Below are positions 1 to 10,056 of a stretch of 64,000 nt of DNA, in pieces; position 1 is the first letter of the stretch; the number at the start of each line of letters is the position of its first letter. This DNA comes from an uncultured Alteromonadaceae bacterium (GTDB taxonomy: Bacteria > Pseudomonadota > Gammaproteobacteria > Enterobacterales > Alteromonadaceae): positions 248,001 through 312,000 of the forward strand of contig CANLWS010000006.1 of NCBI GenBank assembly GCA_947494925.1, given 5' to 3'. Under the pieces are notes generated by a model. It did not search any database. It was not told where the DNA came from and saw only the letters and a list, made by a program, of their open reading frames with translations. The translations under genes and the position numbers were made by a program.

Positions 1-2
1 AA

Positions 3-80
3 ATTAGTAAGTTTTTGAGTGCAGTGCAAGAATGCAGATATGAACAAGCTAAGTTTGCATTAAGTCATCGTGTGAAATAA
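3..80 (+). CDS. C-terminal end of an unidentified protein (partial, runs in from the left)
   Basis: An open frame enters from the left edge and gives 25 codons before TAA at 78-80. The visible tail is polar and helical-looking (FLSAVQECRYEQAKFALSH). It ends 7 bases before the convergent thioesterase gene stops, a spacing typical of two convergent genes. With so few residues no family can be named, and chance cannot be excluded because this is only 75 coding bases. Confidence 0.35.
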   Translation: MSKFLSAVQECRYEQAKFALSHRVK

Positions 81-87
81 ACAATTA

Positions 88-552
88 TTAACTATGATTT
101 TCTGACCGAACTTCAGTACCAGCCTGATCAATAGTTAGCGTAGGGCCACTTTGCTGCAACTTCTGTTTAAACGACTCCGGAATGGCCATCTTTTGATAGC
201 CCTTTGTATCCACCATTACGTAGGTTATCTCACCATCTGCAATTTTTTGCTGGCTTTCGTATTGGCGGAAAGTCACATCAAGACGATAAGAACTGTTGCC
301 AATTCTGCCGGTAGCTAAATCAATTTGTAGAACATCATCAAATCTGGCAGGAGCCTGCCAATTTATATTCATGTTTACGACCTGAGTATCCATGCCATCA
401 TCAATAATATTTTGATACCCACCAAATAAGACCCGGATAAATTCGGTCGCGGCTAAATCAATATAATCCGCGTAACGTGCATTAAAGACCACTTGTTGAG
501 CATCACACTCTCCATATCTGACACGAATTAACAATGATACAGTCCGACTCAT
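88..552 (-). CDS. Acyl-CoA thioesterase, 4HBT (YbgC/FadM-like) family
   Basis: A 154-residue single hot-dog domain protein, predicted to hydrolyse acyl-CoA thioesters in the cytoplasm. The N-terminal motif RYGECDAQQVVFNARY (residues 12-27) matches the 4HBT active-site segment, in which the Asp (here D17) is the catalytic acid/base. The length is usual for the family. The start is the ATG at 550-552, which has AAGGAA about 6 bases upstream; a longer in-frame reading to 666 would overlap the rhomboid gene and has no ribosome site. It lies 19 bases downstream of the rhomboid gene on the same strand, so the two are probably cotranscribed. The natural substrate cannot be told from sequence. Confidence 0.85.
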   Translation of the reverse strand: MSRTVSLLIRVRYGECDAQQVVFNARYADYIDLAATEFIRVLFGGYQNIIDDGMDTQVVNMNINWQAPARFDDVLQIDLATGRIGNSSYRLDVTFRQYESQQKIADGEITYVMVDTKGYQKMAIPESFKQKLQQSGPTLTIDQAGTEVRSENHS

Positions 553-571
553 ATTTTTCCTTATTTCAAAT

Positions 572-1279
572 TTATTGCCTGTTGATCCACTCACTCGAGT
601 CTTGATTGACTTCGTTGGTAGGACGGGATTCTTCCGGCTCCAGATCTGTTCGCCATTCATCTCCAATCAAGGGGTCATCCTGCTCTGGCTTTTCCTGCCA
701 GTGATAACGTTTCTCAATAGGTTTTGGATCAAGCGTATGCCACAGGATAGCAGACAATGCCCCGGCAACTGCGCCAAAAAAATGGTACTCGTAAGAAATT
801 CCCTCTTCCCTCGGAAATATTGTCATAGTCATGCCTCCATACATAAAAAAAGCGATCATCATGATTGCGATAGAGCTTTTGTCACGGCGAAAAATGCTTA
901 CAACGAAAAGGAAGAAAAAGATCCCATGGCTTAACCCACTCGCGCCGATATGTGTTGCGTCTCGGGCAAATAACCACACCCCAACGCCTGAAAACAACCA
1001 TACAAGTCCCAAGACACGCCACCTTGAACGGGGGTAGCCATATAATAAAATGGAGCCCAAAATTAATAAGGGCAGAGTATTGTTGAAAATGTGCTCTAAA
1101 GATCCATGTACCAAAGGAGCGGTAAGAATTCCCAGCGCACCGAAAATGTCCAGAGGCCTGACCCCGAGCCAGGAAAGGTCAACATAATAGAGCAACTCAA
1201 ATGACTTAACGCACCATAACAGGCTAACGGCAAAAGTCGTGGTGAGGATACTTCGTTGTAGAGAAAATACTTTATTCAT
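572..1279 (-). CDS. Rhomboid family intramembrane serine protease
   Basis: A 235-residue integral membrane protein with about six hydrophobic segments between residues 10 and 182. Rhomboids cleave transmembrane substrates inside the inner membrane. The catalytic dyad is visible: Ser114 in GASG and His166 in YEYHFFGAVAG. The conserved HGSLEHIFNN segment (H58, H63, N67) forms the oxyanion side. A charged cytoplasmic tail of about 50 residues, rich in Glu, Asp and Pro, follows the last membrane segment. The start chosen is the ATG at 1277-1279; a TTG two codons upstream is also possible and neither has a strong ribosome site. It is transcribed ahead of the thioesterase gene. It is distinct from the rhombosortase further right, which has the GLSGALHG signature. 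Confidence 0.88.
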   Translation of the reverse strand: MNKVFSLQRSILTTTFAVSLLWCVKSFELLYYVDLSWLGVRPLDIFGALGILTAPLVHGSLEHIFNNTLPLLILGSILLYGYPRSRWRVLGLVWLFSGVGVWLFARDATHIGASGLSHGIFFFLFVVSIFRRDKSSIAIMMIAFFMYGGMTMTIFPREEGISYEYHFFGAVAGALSAILWHTLDPKPIEKRYHWQEKPEQDDPLIGDEWRTDLEPEESRPTNEVNQDSSEWINRQ

Positions 1280-1344
1280 CCACAAGATATAGGGGTCATG
1301 ATGATAAATTAAACCTTCTATCTAGCATAACTTATTCGATTGCA

Positions 1345-1372
1345 AATAAAGCGGCCTGGGTATCAGGCCGTT
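1345..1372 (-). terminator. Rho-independent terminator of the molybdenum hydroxylase operon
   Basis: The inverted repeat CGGCCTG / CAGGCCG (1352-1358 and 1364-1370, loop of 5) lies about 20 bases past the stop of the large subunit gene. On the minus strand it is followed by CTTTATTTG, a broken T tract. Confidence 0.6.
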
Positions 1373-1390
1373 TCTTGTCTGTAAAACAAG

Positions 1391-3634
1391 CTAAACTCGA
1401 AGATGTTTGTTGACTGGCAGCTCCCTGATCCTTTGCCCACTGGCATGGTATATAGCGTTACACAAACTCGCTGCCACAGGAGGTGTACCAGGCTCTCCCA
1501 CCCCACCAGGAGGAGCCGTTGAAGAAACAATATAGGTCTCAATTTTAGGACACTGATGCATCCGTAATACCGGGTAGTCATGATAATTAGATTGTTCAAC
1601 GGCACCATCTTTGACGCTTATTTCCCCCATCAATGCGAGTGACAAGCCAAAAATCATTGAGCCTTCTTGCTGGGATTTAACACGATCAGGATTCACAACA
1701 GTGCCTGCATCAATAGCTGAGTGCATTTCCAACACAGTGACCTTGCCATCTGCTACTTTTACCTTGGTTGCAACGGCAACATAGCTGACAAAACTCCGAT
1801 GAACACAGATCCCCCAACCTTCTCCTTCATTTGTTGTTTTGTTCGCCCCAGATTTTTCTACTACAAGGTTGAGCACGTTCTTCAACCTTTTTGTATCTAT
1901 GGGAAATACCTCCATCGGATCACCATAGTTGCCGTATTCAAAACCTTCGGCTTTAGGATCAACATGACGATCCTCACCGATGAGTTTATTCCACATTTGA
2001 ATAGGACTAGTGTTTGTTTCAACCGCCAATTCATCAACGAAACTCCCAGCAGCAAAAGCATGATGAATATTACTGACTGAGCGAACCCACCCTATACGTA
2101 TATGCCCTGTTGCTTTATGTGTTTCACAGGCCAGGTTATCAAGTTCAAATGGTAAATCGCCAAATCCCAGTGACAATTCTCCGACCTGAGGTTCATCGGT
2201 TACACCGCTGAAAGTCCAACTGATACTTGGGAACGCTGTTCTTTGTATCCATCCTGTCACATTGTTTCGTTCATCCAGTGAAGCGATAAAATGTTGTGCA
2301 CTCACGGCATGATAATATCCTTGTCGAATATCATCTTCCCTACTCCAGACGACTTTGACTGGCTTACCTGTTTGTCTGGCCAATAATGCCGCTTCCACAG
2401 AAAAATCTGGTTTGGATTTACGACCGAACCCGCCCCCCAACAAAGTTACATTAACTTTTACTTTGGATTTATCTATTCCTAATGCCTGAGCAACATTGTT
2501 TTGTGTACTCTGAGGAGTTTGTGTACAGGCCCAGATTTCACATTCTCCGTCTTTCACTACTGCGGTAGCTGCGGGTGGTTCCATCGGTGCATGAACCAGA
2601 TAGGGCATTGTATAAGTAGCGTTTAGAGAACGACTAGCATTTTCCAATGCAGTGTATGCATCACCTGCATTACGAATGGACTTGCCCTTTGTGACTATAT
2701 TCCTCTTCAACTCTTCTAAATAGGTAGAAGAATTATGCGAACTATTTGCGCCAAGCTCCCAATCTATATTCAGGGCTTTTCTTCCCTGCAGCGCGGCCCA
2801 GGTATTGGTCGCTAATACCGCAACACCATTGAGTGGATGAAAAACAACAGGCGTGGGCTGGTCAGGCATTTGCCAGGTACTCACTACGCCACTAATCTTA
2901 CTCGCCGCCTCGGCATCAAAAGACTTTACCTTTGCCCCAACAACTGGTGAGCGTTCGATACTGGCATAAAGCATTCCCTCTAATCTGACATCCTGGCCAA
3001 ATTCAGTACTTCCCGTCACAAATTTATGCATATCCACAGACGAGATTTCTTTGCCTATAAGTTTGAATTTATCTGGTGATTTAAACGACAGCGATTCCAC
3101 AGCTGGCAATTCAAGTTCAGCAGCATTTGCAGCCAGATAACCAAAACTAAGCTTTTTACCTGAGTCTTTGTGGTGGACGAAGCTGTCTTCAGCGTACACA
3201 CTGCTTAAGGGCACTCGCCAAAATGTTGCGGCAGCGGACTCCAACATGGTCCTGGCAGTCGCACCCATTTGCCGCATCGTGGTGTAAAAACGTCTTATTG
3301 AACGAGAGCCATCAGTGTTTTGACTACCATATTCTTCGTTTGCCAAGCCCTGCAAAACGATGACGCTCTCCCAATTCGCACACATCTCATCAGCGACAAT
3401 TTGTGGAATACTGGTTCTGATCCCCTGCCCCATTTCACTGCGATGACAAACGATGTTGACCGTATTGTCTGTATTTACACTGACAAACAGGTTGAGGTCA
3501 TGGGTCTGTTTTGATTGACCTGCCCATGCGGGCGACCATGCGGGAATTGTAGATGCGAGAACTAGTCCGCCCGCGGCTAATCCTGAGCCCTTAAGAAACT
3601 TACGTCGGCTGACATTTTCAAGTAAGTTTTTCAT
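1391..3634 (-). CDS. Molybdenum hydroxylase large subunit, IorB-like (xanthine dehydrogenase family, exported)
   Basis: A 747-residue molybdopterin-binding subunit of the xanthine dehydrogenase/aldehyde oxidase family, closest in layout to isoquinoline 1-oxidoreductase beta. It would carry out hydroxylation of an aldehyde or N-heterocycle with water as oxygen source. The N-terminus has a twin-arginine signal (SRRKFLK, residues 9-15, then a hydrophobic stretch ending AWA), so the folded enzyme is probably exported by Tat with its partner. The molybdopterin motif GGGFGRK and a C-terminal GVGEP (E714, the expected catalytic Glu) are present. Its start overlaps the stop of the small-subunit gene by 4 bases, indicating translational coupling. 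No FAD subunit and no fused cytochrome domain is encoded here, so the electron acceptor is unknown. The substrate cannot be inferred. Confidence 0.9.
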   Translation of the reverse strand: MKNLLENVSRRKFLKGSGLAAGGLVLASTIPAWSPAWAGQSKQTHDLNLFVSVNTDNTVNIVCHRSEMGQGIRTSIPQIVADEMCANWESVIVLQGLANEEYGSQNTDGSRSIRRFYTTMRQMGATARTMLESAAATFWRVPLSSVYAEDSFVHHKDSGKKLSFGYLAANAAELELPAVESLSFKSPDKFKLIGKEISSVDMHKFVTGSTEFGQDVRLEGMLYASIERSPVVGAKVKSFDAEAASKISGVVSTWQMPDQPTPVVFHPLNGVAVLATNTWAALQGRKALNIDWELGANSSHNSSTYLEELKRNIVTKGKSIRNAGDAYTALENASRSLNATYTMPYLVHAPMEPPAATAVVKDGECEIWACTQTPQSTQNNVAQALGIDKSKVKVNVTLLGGGFGRKSKPDFSVEAALLARQTGKPVKVVWSREDDIRQGYYHAVSAQHFIASLDERNNVTGWIQRTAFPSISWTFSGVTDEPQVGELSLGFGDLPFELDNLACETHKATGHIRIGWVRSVSNIHHAFAAGSFVDELAVETNTSPIQMWNKLIGEDRHVDPKAEGFEYGNYGDPMEVFPIDTKRLKNVLNLVVEKSGANKTTNEGEGWGICVHRSFVSYVAVATKVKVADGKVTVLEMHSAIDAGTVVNPDRVKSQQEGSMIFGLSLALMGEISVKDGAVEQSNYHDYPVLRMHQCPKIETYIVSSTAPPGGVGEPGTPPVAASLCNAIYHASGQRIRELPVNKHLRV

Positions 3635-4110
3635 GCGTCACCTCCCACATTTTTTGCCAGCGAAAGATTAGCTGCCGTTTTTATTGCTTCTTTTATTCTT
3701 GGATAGGTTCCACAGCGACAAATATTACCTTGCATAAAGTTATCGATGTCTTCATCACTGGGATTACTATTTTGCTCAAGCAATGCAGTAGCACTCATTA
3801 TTTGCCCAGATTGACAATAACCACATTGCGGGACGTTGTGCTGATGCCAGGCTTTTTGAACCGGATGAGAGCCATCTTCAGATAAGCCTTCAATAGTCTT
3901 TACCTTTTTACCACTGACTGCAGAAATTGGCATGACACAGGATCTGATCGGCTGTCCATCCATGTGCACAGTGCATGCGCCGCATTGGGCGATCCCACAT
4001 CCGTATTTTGTACCAGTCATGCCGAGTTCATCACGTAAAACCCACATCAATGGCATCGAAGGATCGACGTCTAATTCCACTGCTTTTCCGTTTAACATAA
4101 AACTGATCAT
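3631..4110 (-). CDS. Molybdenum hydroxylase small subunit, [2Fe-2S] protein (IorA-like)
   Basis: A 159-residue iron-sulphur subunit that passes electrons from the molybdenum site. The plant-ferredoxin-type cluster cysteines are C38, C43, C46 and C58 ([11 protein letters not shown]), and the second cluster uses C96, C99, C131 and C133 (CGYC and CRC). Both cysteine sets are complete and the length is normal for the CoxS/IorA family. It has no export signal of its own and would travel with the Tat-tagged large subunit. It sits between the cofactor-maturation genes and the large subunit in one leftward operon; the start at 4110 is 38 bases after the MocA-like gene. Confidence 0.92.
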   Translation of the reverse strand: MISFMLNGKAVELDVDPSMPLMWVLRDELGMTGTKYGCGIAQCGACTVHMDGQPIRSCVMPISAVSGKKVKTIEGLSEDGSHPVQKAWHQHNVPQCGYCQSGQIMSATALLEQNSNPSDEDIDNFMQGNICRCGTYPRIKEAIKTAANLSLAKNVGGDA

Positions 4111-4148
4111 AGTATCTCCAATAAAATTACCGAAAGAACGCCCAACAA

Positions 4149-4730
4149 CTAAAAATGCTTATCTTTCCATGTGGCTAAGTCTTGCTTCGTATCTATATCA
4201 AATGCCGCTGATTGCATATCAATGACATTCAATGATTGTCTGTTTTTCGTCAGTATTCCTTTGGCGCCTTTATCACCGGAAAGTGATAAAAGTTGCGAAA
4301 AATACGCTGAAGGAAAAATTGCCGGCACACCTATTGCGCCTTCATAACGGCAACAGATAATGCAATCCGGAGTCATACTTGCTTGATTAACTAACAGTCT
4401 AATCTGTTCAGCGCTGATTGCCAGTTGGTCCGCCAATACTATGAGCAAATGGGTGGTGTCTCCGTCAAGATTTTTTACCGCAGAAGCCATACTATGGCCC
4501 AAACCGGAAGCCCATTCACTAGCCACATGAACTTTGATATCTGCCTCAACTGCCTGTCGTATCTTTTCATGATCAGACCCCAAAACTAACGTCAGGTCTT
4601 TAACACCCCCGTCAAGAACATGCCTGATGCATATGTTAACCAGGGCTTCACCGTTTATCATTGCAAGCTGTTTGGTGCCGGCGAACCGAGTGCTGGCCCC
4701 GGCAGCCATCAGAACAGCTTGCAATTTCAT
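4149..4730 (-). CDS. MocA-like molybdenum cofactor cytidylyltransferase (NTP transferase)
   Basis: A 193-residue nucleotidyltransferase of the MobA/MocA group. It is expected to attach CMP (or GMP) to molybdopterin so that xanthine-dehydrogenase-type enzymes can use it. The N-terminal signature [14 protein letters not shown] (residues 9-22) is the NTP-binding loop with its Lys. The presence of genes for a CMP-dependent enzyme class (IorAB) favours MocA over MobA. Its start overlaps the XdhC gene stop by 4 bases. The size is typical. Confidence 0.85.
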   Translation of the reverse strand: MKLQAVLMAAGASTRFAGTKQLAMINGEALVNICIRHVLDGGVKDLTLVLGSDHEKIRQAVEADIKVHVASEWASGLGHSMASAVKNLDGDTTHLLIVLADQLAISAEQIRLLVNQASMTPDCIICCRYEGAIGVPAIFPSAYFSQLLSLSGDKGAKGILTKNRQSLNVIDMQSAAFDIDTKQDLATWKDKHF

Positions 4731-5731
4731 TGTTTTATTATGCCACTTATAGAGCGAGCATCTGCTGATTCGAGAAATCCATGGATTTCGGAGATTGCAG
4801 ATAGAGCAATGGATTCTGGTAGTTCTCCACCTAATCGAAGTCCCATAGGATTGGAAAACGGTTTTCCATATTCGGCTCTTTGCAATCCAGCATGTTCAAA
4901 AACTCGCTCAGTTCTATGTAAAGGCCCCAACATACCCACTATTCTTGCTGCGCTCGACTCACACAAACGCAGGGCTACAGCATCCATCTTTACGTTATGA
5001 TTCATCAATACCGCTGCATCTATTGAATTTAACCAGTTGTTGTCTTCACATTCTGAAAGCGGTTCAGTCACAATACGAACAGCATGAGGAAATTCACTGG
5101 CTCGAGCATACCCTGTTCTGCTGTCCACTAAGGTGGTTTGCCATCCAAGACTACTGGCTATTTCCACCATAGGTTTAGCATCTACGCCAGCGCCAAATAT
5201 TGCCAGATGAAAAGGTGTAGTTAGCTTATGAATAAGGTGGAATGTCTCGTCGATGAGAACGGTTTTGGGATAAGAAACTGCAAAATCCTGGTCATCAATG
5301 ATTTCGTTGTGTGGCTTGTCCTCGTCAATTTTTTGCTGATAAAAACAGCATTGATTTCGTTCAAATGCCACAAGCAATTTATCCAAATACAGGTATTCAT
5401 TCTCTGCATTAACTGGTTGGAGCAAAATTTTAACCAGCCCTCCACAACCAATCCCAAGTTGCCAGGCTAAATCTTCTTCTTCACGCATATCATACTGAAT
5501 TAGTCGATTCTTACCAGAATCCCAGCAACGCCTGGATTGTTGCATGATGTCTGATTCAAGACAGCCGCCACTTAGTAAACCATGGTAGCGTCCCAGACTA
5601 TTAATCAACATCATGGCACCGGGTTTACGATAAGAGGAACCCTCTGTTCCTGTTATTGTTGCAAGTACCCATTGCAGTTCATCTTTCTGAGAGACCCATT
5701 TATCAAGCAGATGATGTAAGTGATTCGCCAT
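4727..5731 (-). CDS. XdhC/CoxI family molybdenum hydroxylase maturation factor
   Basis: A 334-residue protein of the XdhC/CoxF family. Family members bind the molybdenum cofactor, aid its sulphuration and insert it into the apo-enzyme. The N-terminal XdhC domain shows GTEGSSYRKPGA and LLSGGCLE; the C-terminal Rossmann-like domain begins near residue 185 with IFGAGVDAKPM and contains VDSRTGYA. The start chosen is ATG at 5729-5731, which has GGA about 10 bases upstream; a TTG seven codons upstream gives a longer reading. Either way the gene overlaps the end of the RDD gene by about 30 bases. The neighbours (MocA and IorAB downstream) fix the role. Confidence 0.88.
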   Translation of the reverse strand: MANHLHHLLDKWVSQKDELQWVLATITGTEGSSYRKPGAMMLINSLGRYHGLLSGGCLESDIMQQSRRCWDSGKNRLIQYDMREEEDLAWQLGIGCGGLVKILLQPVNAENEYLYLDKLLVAFERNQCCFYQQKIDEDKPHNEIIDDQDFAVSYPKTVLIDETFHLIHKLTTPFHLAIFGAGVDAKPMVEIASSLGWQTTLVDSRTGYARASEFPHAVRIVTEPLSECEDNNWLNSIDAAVLMNHNVKMDAVALRLCESSAARIVGMLGPLHRTERVFEHAGLQRAEYGKPFSNPMGLRLGGELPESIALSAISEIHGFLESADARSISGIIKQ

Positions 5732-6836
5732 TATCCGAAATTTCCAGTTCAACTTTTGGTTTACGTGTATCTATAACTAAGGTTTCAGAAATTTTATCCT
5801 GAATAGCCTGCCGGTTCGGATCCCAGAATATTTGTAGAAAACCCAATAAACCTGTAACAAGTCCAGCAGCATAACCACCATATCGTTCAAAACTTTCCCA
5901 CAGGTTGATGCGACGATTATTCAATTTGATGACCCTGATCCCCATCAATTTCTTGCCAACCGTCCGCCCCTGAAACCAGGTTGTCAGAGCGGTAAAATAT
6001 AATGCAGCCCACCCAAAGCCGACGCCCAGGTCATCTGCAAATTTAATGATCCAATCAACTATGCCGTAGGTGGATGTATCTTCTTTAACAGATTTTTCAT
6101 CTGAATCTGAATCAATTTTATCTGCTTGCGAATCACCCTCTATCACAGCAATATCTTGCCTGGCCGACTTGAAGCGTTCTTGCATCGAGGAAGATAGTTG
6201 ACTAATTTGTGCTTCGTTCATTTGTTCTCTGGCTTGTTCAACGACCAAAGAAAACAAATCCAATGCGTCTTCGTCACTCATCTGGGTGTCGGCCAGATCA
6301 TCGACAAAGTCATTTGCCACTGACGCCCAACAGTCCAAAGCCGGCTTGCATTGTTCTTCTGAAACTTGCTTGGTAACAGTCTGTGTTTCGGCCACATATT
6401 TAGCTGTTAGTGCGACAACTTCAAACGCTTGCATGCCAGTAACAGCTCCCTCAACAGTCTCCTGATTGTCTGACCAAAGATCGTTGCTTTTATCTACCAC
6501 TTTATCAATCATACTGAGGGCAAAAACAAATAAGAAAATAGCAGCAAACAAGCGCAATAACTTGCGTAGCCAGGTGAACCTGCCATTCTTTTTCATCCTA
6601 TTCCCAGCACGAAAAAACATCACGGCAACCAGTCCTGCCCAGAACACACTACTAACATTAGTCAGCAATGCTACCAAGAATAAATCGATGAGCAACGCTG
6701 TGGCCCGACGAACGGGAGAAGCCAGCGGTGTACCAAACAATTCCGGCGCCACCTCAAATGCATAAGGTGTGACAATCTGTCGGGTCTCTGAACGAGTAAG
6801 GTGTTGATTGTTGCTTTCTGTCAACGATGTGCTCAC
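5703..6836 (-). CDS. RDD family membrane protein
   Basis: A 377-residue membrane protein. The N-terminal part carries the RDD-like segment SPVRRATALLIDLFLVALL (residues ~40-58) and further membrane helices to about residue 110. A soluble acidic middle region of about 150 residues follows, then a C-terminal RDD-type block with WFQGRTVGKKLMGIRVI and a final hydrophobic hairpin. RDD proteins are poorly understood; some are ion exchangers. The middle insertion makes it roughly twice the length of a simple RDD protein. It is embedded between the VWA and XdhC genes, so it probably serves the same molybdenum enzyme system, but how is unknown. Confidence 0.75.
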   Translation of the reverse strand: MSTSLTESNNQHLTRSETRQIVTPYAFEVAPELFGTPLASPVRRATALLIDLFLVALLTNVSSVFWAGLVAVMFFRAGNRMKKNGRFTWLRKLLRLFAAIFLFVFALSMIDKVVDKSNDLWSDNQETVEGAVTGMQAFEVVALTAKYVAETQTVTKQVSEEQCKPALDCWASVANDFVDDLADTQMSDEDALDLFSLVVEQAREQMNEAQISQLSSSMQERFKSARQDIAVIEGDSQADKIDSDSDEKSVKEDTSTYGIVDWIIKFADDLGVGFGWAALYFTALTTWFQGRTVGKKLMGIRVIKLNNRRINLWESFERYGGYAAGLVTGLLGFLQIFWDPNRQAIQDKISETLVIDTRKPKVELEISDNGESLTSSA

Positions 6837-6855
6837 GGCTATTTCCTATATCAGG

Positions 6856-8034
6856 CTATCGTTTTGTCAGTGATTTGATACCTTGGCTTATCCCTTCTAA
6901 CGTTAGTGGAAACATCCGCTCTTCCATGATGTCCTTAATAATCTGAATAGAAGCGTAATATTCCCAATAATTCTGCATTTGTGGGTTTAGCCAAATAGCA
7001 TGTTTGAAATGCTCTAAAAGTCGTTGCATCCAGGTAGCACCAGTTTCCTCATTCCAATGCTCGACACTGCCACCAGGGTAGGTTATTTCATAGGGTCCCA
7101 TAGTGGCATCACCAACAAAGATTAATTTATAATCTGAACCATATTTATGAATGACATCCAGAAGAGGAATAGACTCCTGGTGGCGGCGGGCGTTGTCTTT
7201 CCAGACACCTTCATAAACACAATTATGGAAATAAAAATACTCGAGATGCTTAAATTCTGTATGTACCGCTGAAAATAGTTCTTCACATGCCTTAATATGA
7301 GCGTCCATAGAACCTCCCACATCGAAAAACATCAATACCTTAATCGCATTGTGTCTTTCCGGGACCATATGGATATCAAGATAACCAGCGTTCCTAGCTG
7401 TCTGTCCAATTGTGGTGGGCATATCAAGTTCTTCAGTCGCACCAGTACGGGCAAACTGGCGCAATTTTCTTAACGCCACTTTGATATTGCGAGTACCCAA
7501 TTCCACGTTATCGGCCAGATTTTTAAATTCGCGCTTGTCCCAAACTTTAACCGCTGAAAAATTGCGATTGCCTTTTTGACCAATTCGCACACCTTCTGGG
7601 TTAAATCCGTGGGCACCAAATGGTGATGTTCCCCCAGTACCAATCCACTTATTGCCCCCCTGATGTCGTTTTTCCTGCTCTTCCAGCCTTTTTTTCAGGG
7701 TCTCCATTAATTTATCCAGACCACCCATAGCCTCAATCTGAGCCTTCTCCTCATCACTGAGGTTTTTTTCGATTTGTTTTCGCAACCATTCTTCAGGTAT
7801 TTCTTTGCCAAATAAATCCAGTGATTGAACACCTTCAAAATAGTCTGCAAAGGCACGGTCAAATTTATCAAAGTGACTTTCATCCTTCACCAATACTATT
7901 CTCGATAAAAAATAGAAATCTTCAATATTGGCGAACACTACCCCCTTTTGCATGGCAGTTAACAAGTCCAGTAATTCTCTTAATGTGGCAGGAACCTGGT
8001 AATCCCTGAGTTTAAAAAAGAAATCAATCAGCAT
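6856..8034 (-). CDS. VWA domain protein, CoxE-like
   Basis: A 392-residue cytoplasmic protein with a von Willebrand factor A domain in its C-terminal half. The metal-site motif is DVGGSM at residues 238-243 (DxGxS form), followed by the expected helix and strand. The N-terminal half is helical and charged, with a Glu/Lys-rich segment near residues 88-125. CoxE-type proteins act with MoxR ATPases as chaperone pairs that remodel or insert metal into enzymes. Its start shares a base with the stop of the MoxR gene, so the two are translationally coupled, which supports that pairing. Confidence 0.85.
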   Translation of the reverse strand: MLIDFFFKLRDYQVPATLRELLDLLTAMQKGVVFANIEDFYFLSRIVLVKDESHFDKFDRAFADYFEGVQSLDLFGKEIPEEWLRKQIEKNLSDEEKAQIEAMGGLDKLMETLKKRLEEQEKRHQGGNKWIGTGGTSPFGAHGFNPEGVRIGQKGNRNFSAVKVWDKREFKNLADNVELGTRNIKVALRKLRQFARTGATEELDMPTTIGQTARNAGYLDIHMVPERHNAIKVLMFFDVGGSMDAHIKACEELFSAVHTEFKHLEYFYFHNCVYEGVWKDNARRHQESIPLLDVIHKYGSDYKLIFVGDATMGPYEITYPGGSVEHWNEETGATWMQRLLEHFKHAIWLNPQMQNYWEYYASIQIIKDIMEERMFPLTLEGISQGIKSLTKR

Positions 8035-8870
8035 TAACGTCTTGCCATAAAGACCAGTTTTTCAAACAAATGAATGTCTTGTTCATTCTTAAGCAACGCA
8101 CCATACAATGGTGGAATGGTCTTTTTCCCATCTTTATTTTGCAGCGCTTCTGGCGGAATATCTTCAGAAACCAACAATTTAAGCCAATCGATCAGTTCGG
8201 ACGTTGAGGGTTTCTTTTTCAGCCCGGGAATGTCTCGCAGATCAAAAAATGATTCCAATGCCTGATTTAACAGGTCTTTCTTTAAGTCGGGAAAGTGCAC
8301 ATCGACAATATTGCGCATTTCTTCCTGATCAGGGAATTGAATATAGTGGAAGAAACAACGTCGCAAAAATGCATCAGGCAGCTCTTTTTCATTATTTGAG
8401 GTGATCAATACTATTGGGCGCTGCGCCGCTTTAATGGTCTGTCTGGTTTCGTAAACAAAGAATTCCATTTTGTCCAATTCGAGCAACAAGTCATTTGGAA
8501 ATTCGATATCCGCTTTGTCGATTTCGTCAATCAATAATACTGGTGGTTTTTCGGCATCAAATGCCTGCCAAAGTTTACCCTTGACAATATAATTTGAAAT
8601 ATCCTTAACCTTTTCTTCACCCAATTGTGAATCACGCAGGCGGGAAACTGCATCATACTCGTAAAGTCCCTGTTGCGCTTTTGTAGTGGACTTGATATGC
8701 CACTGGATTAAGTTTGTGCCAAGACTTTTAGCAAGCTCCTCAGCCAACATTGTCTTGCCTGTACCAGGTTCGCCTTTAATCAGCAAAGGCCGTTGTAAGG
8801 TAATCGCGGCATTGACAGCAAGTTGTAATTCTCTGCTCGCGATGTAATTTTCGGTGCCACTAAACGCCAT
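8034..8870 (-). CDS. MoxR family AAA+ ATPase (CoxD-like)
   Basis: A 278-residue AAA+ ATPase. Walker A is GEPGTGKT (residues 33-40), Walker B is VLLIDEID (111-118), and sensor 1 is ITSNNEKE followed by the arginine-rich LRRC. MoxR ATPases pair with VWA proteins to mature enzymes; CoxD does this for the molybdenum CO dehydrogenase. This is the first gene of the leftward operon running to the IorB gene, and its promoter should lie in 8871-9064, shared with the divergent cysK. Confidence 0.9.
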   Translation of the reverse strand: MAFSGTENYIASRELQLAVNAAITLQRPLLIKGEPGTGKTMLAEELAKSLGTNLIQWHIKSTTKAQQGLYEYDAVSRLRDSQLGEEKVKDISNYIVKGKLWQAFDAEKPPVLLIDEIDKADIEFPNDLLLELDKMEFFVYETRQTIKAAQRPIVLITSNNEKELPDAFLRRCFFHYIQFPDQEEMRNIVDVHFPDLKKDLLNQALESFFDLRDIPGLKKKPSTSELIDWLKLLVSEDIPPEALQNKDGKKTIPPLYGALLKNEQDIHLFEKLVFMARR

Positions 8871-9000
8871 TCAAAACCTCAAATGTTTAATTTTTTGTAA
8901 AAAATCTCGATAACTTATAGCGAAATGCACTTTGAAAAAACCCATGACGCCCTAATGATATATCCGTAAGTTATTACGCTATGATATAAGGTAAAGATTA

Positions 9001-9031
9001 AACCGGCTTTTAACAACCTTTTAGACCGGTT
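9001..9031. repeat. Inverted repeat upstream of cysK
   Basis: AACCGG at 9001-9006 and CCGGTT at 9026-9031 flank an AT-rich 19-base centre, 34 bases before the cysK start. It could be a leader hairpin or an operator between the divergent MoxR and cysK genes. The function is not known. Confidence 0.35.
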
Positions 9032-9064
9032 ATTACGACAGATAAATTGACGCAAGGAAATCCT

Positions 9065-10030
9065 ATGCAAGTTTACGACGACAATTCATTGGCTATCGGT
9101 AAAACACCACTAGTCAAACTAAACAGAGTTACCAAAGGCAATGTGTTTGCCAAAATGGAATCTCGCAACCCTAGTTTTAGCGTTAAGTGCCGGATAGGCG
9201 CCAATATGATCTGGGATGCGGAAAAAAGAGGTGTTTTGACCAGTGATAAAGAGCTTGTGGAACCTACCAGTGGGAACACAGGTATCGCTCTGGCATTCGT
9301 CGCAGCGTCACGTGGTTACAAGTTAACCTTAACCATGCCCAGCAGCATGAGTTTGGAACGTCGCAAACTGCTAAAAGCATTGGGTGCCAACCTTGTGTTA
9401 ACCGAAGCACCTAAAGGTATGAAAGGTGCTGTTGCAAAGGCACAGGAAATCGTTGCCTCTGATCCGGCTAAATATGTACTGTTGCAACAATTTGATAATC
9501 CAGCCAATCCAGAAATTCATGAAAAAACGACAGGTCCTGAAATCTGGGAAGATACTGACGGTAAAGTCGACGTATTTGTAGCCGGCGTCGGTACAGGCGG
9601 CACCATCACTGGTGTAAGTCGGTATATTAAGAATACCAAAGGTAAAGCTATTACTACAGTGGCTGTTGAACCTACGGACTCTCCCGTGATTACGCAGGCG
9701 AAAGCTGGCGAAGAGCTCACTCCTGGCCCGCATAAAATCCAGGGCATAGGTGCAGGTTTCATTCCTGGAAACCTGGACTTGGATATGGTCGATTTGGTTG
9801 AACAAGTCAGCAATGAAGATGCTATTGAAATGTCTCACAGACTCCTTAAAGAAGAAGGTATTTTAGCGGGCATTTCAACTGGTGCCGCAGCTGTGGCAGC
9901 TGCCAGGTTGGCAGAAAAACCAGAGTTTGCAGATAAAAACATCGTAGTTATTTTCCCGAGCTCAACTGAACGCTACCTGAGTAGTGCACTATTTGCTGGT
10001 GAATTCAGTGATCTGGAAGAAGTTCAGTAA
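9065..10030 (+). CDS. cysK: Cysteine synthase A (O-acetylserine sulfhydrylase)
   Basis: A 321-residue PLP enzyme making cysteine from O-acetylserine and sulphide. The PLP lysine is K41 in NPSFSVKCR, the phosphate/substrate loop is TSGNTG (residues 68-73), and the glycine loop [10 protein letters not shown] follows. The length and IGKTPLV start match CysK better than CysM. The start chosen is ATG at 9065, preceded by AAGGAAA at 9055-9060; a TTG at 9047 has no ribosome site. The gene is monocistronic, divergent from the MoxR operon and closed by a perfect hairpin. Confidence 0.93.
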   Translation: MQVYDDNSLAIGKTPLVKLNRVTKGNVFAKMESRNPSFSVKCRIGANMIWDAEKRGVLTSDKELVEPTSGNTGIALAFVAASRGYKLTLTMPSSMSLERRKLLKALGANLVLTEAPKGMKGAVAKAQEIVASDPAKYVLLQQFDNPANPEIHEKTTGPEIWEDTDGKVDVFVAGVGTGGTITGVSRYIKNTKGKAITTVAVEPTDSPVITQAKAGEELTPGPHKIQGIGAGFIPGNLDLDMVDLVEQVSNEDAIEMSHRLLKEEGILAGISTGAAAVAAARLAEKPEFADKNIVVIFPSSTERYLSSALFAGEFSDLEEVQ

Positions 10031-10056
10031 GAAAAATCTTCTTCATTACGATCTTT

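Noticed and set aside
575-934. Rightward open frame over the thioesterase/rhomboid boundary
   Set aside because: It lies antisense to the rhomboid gene, which has full catalytic motifs; its translation shows no domain and it has no ribosome site.
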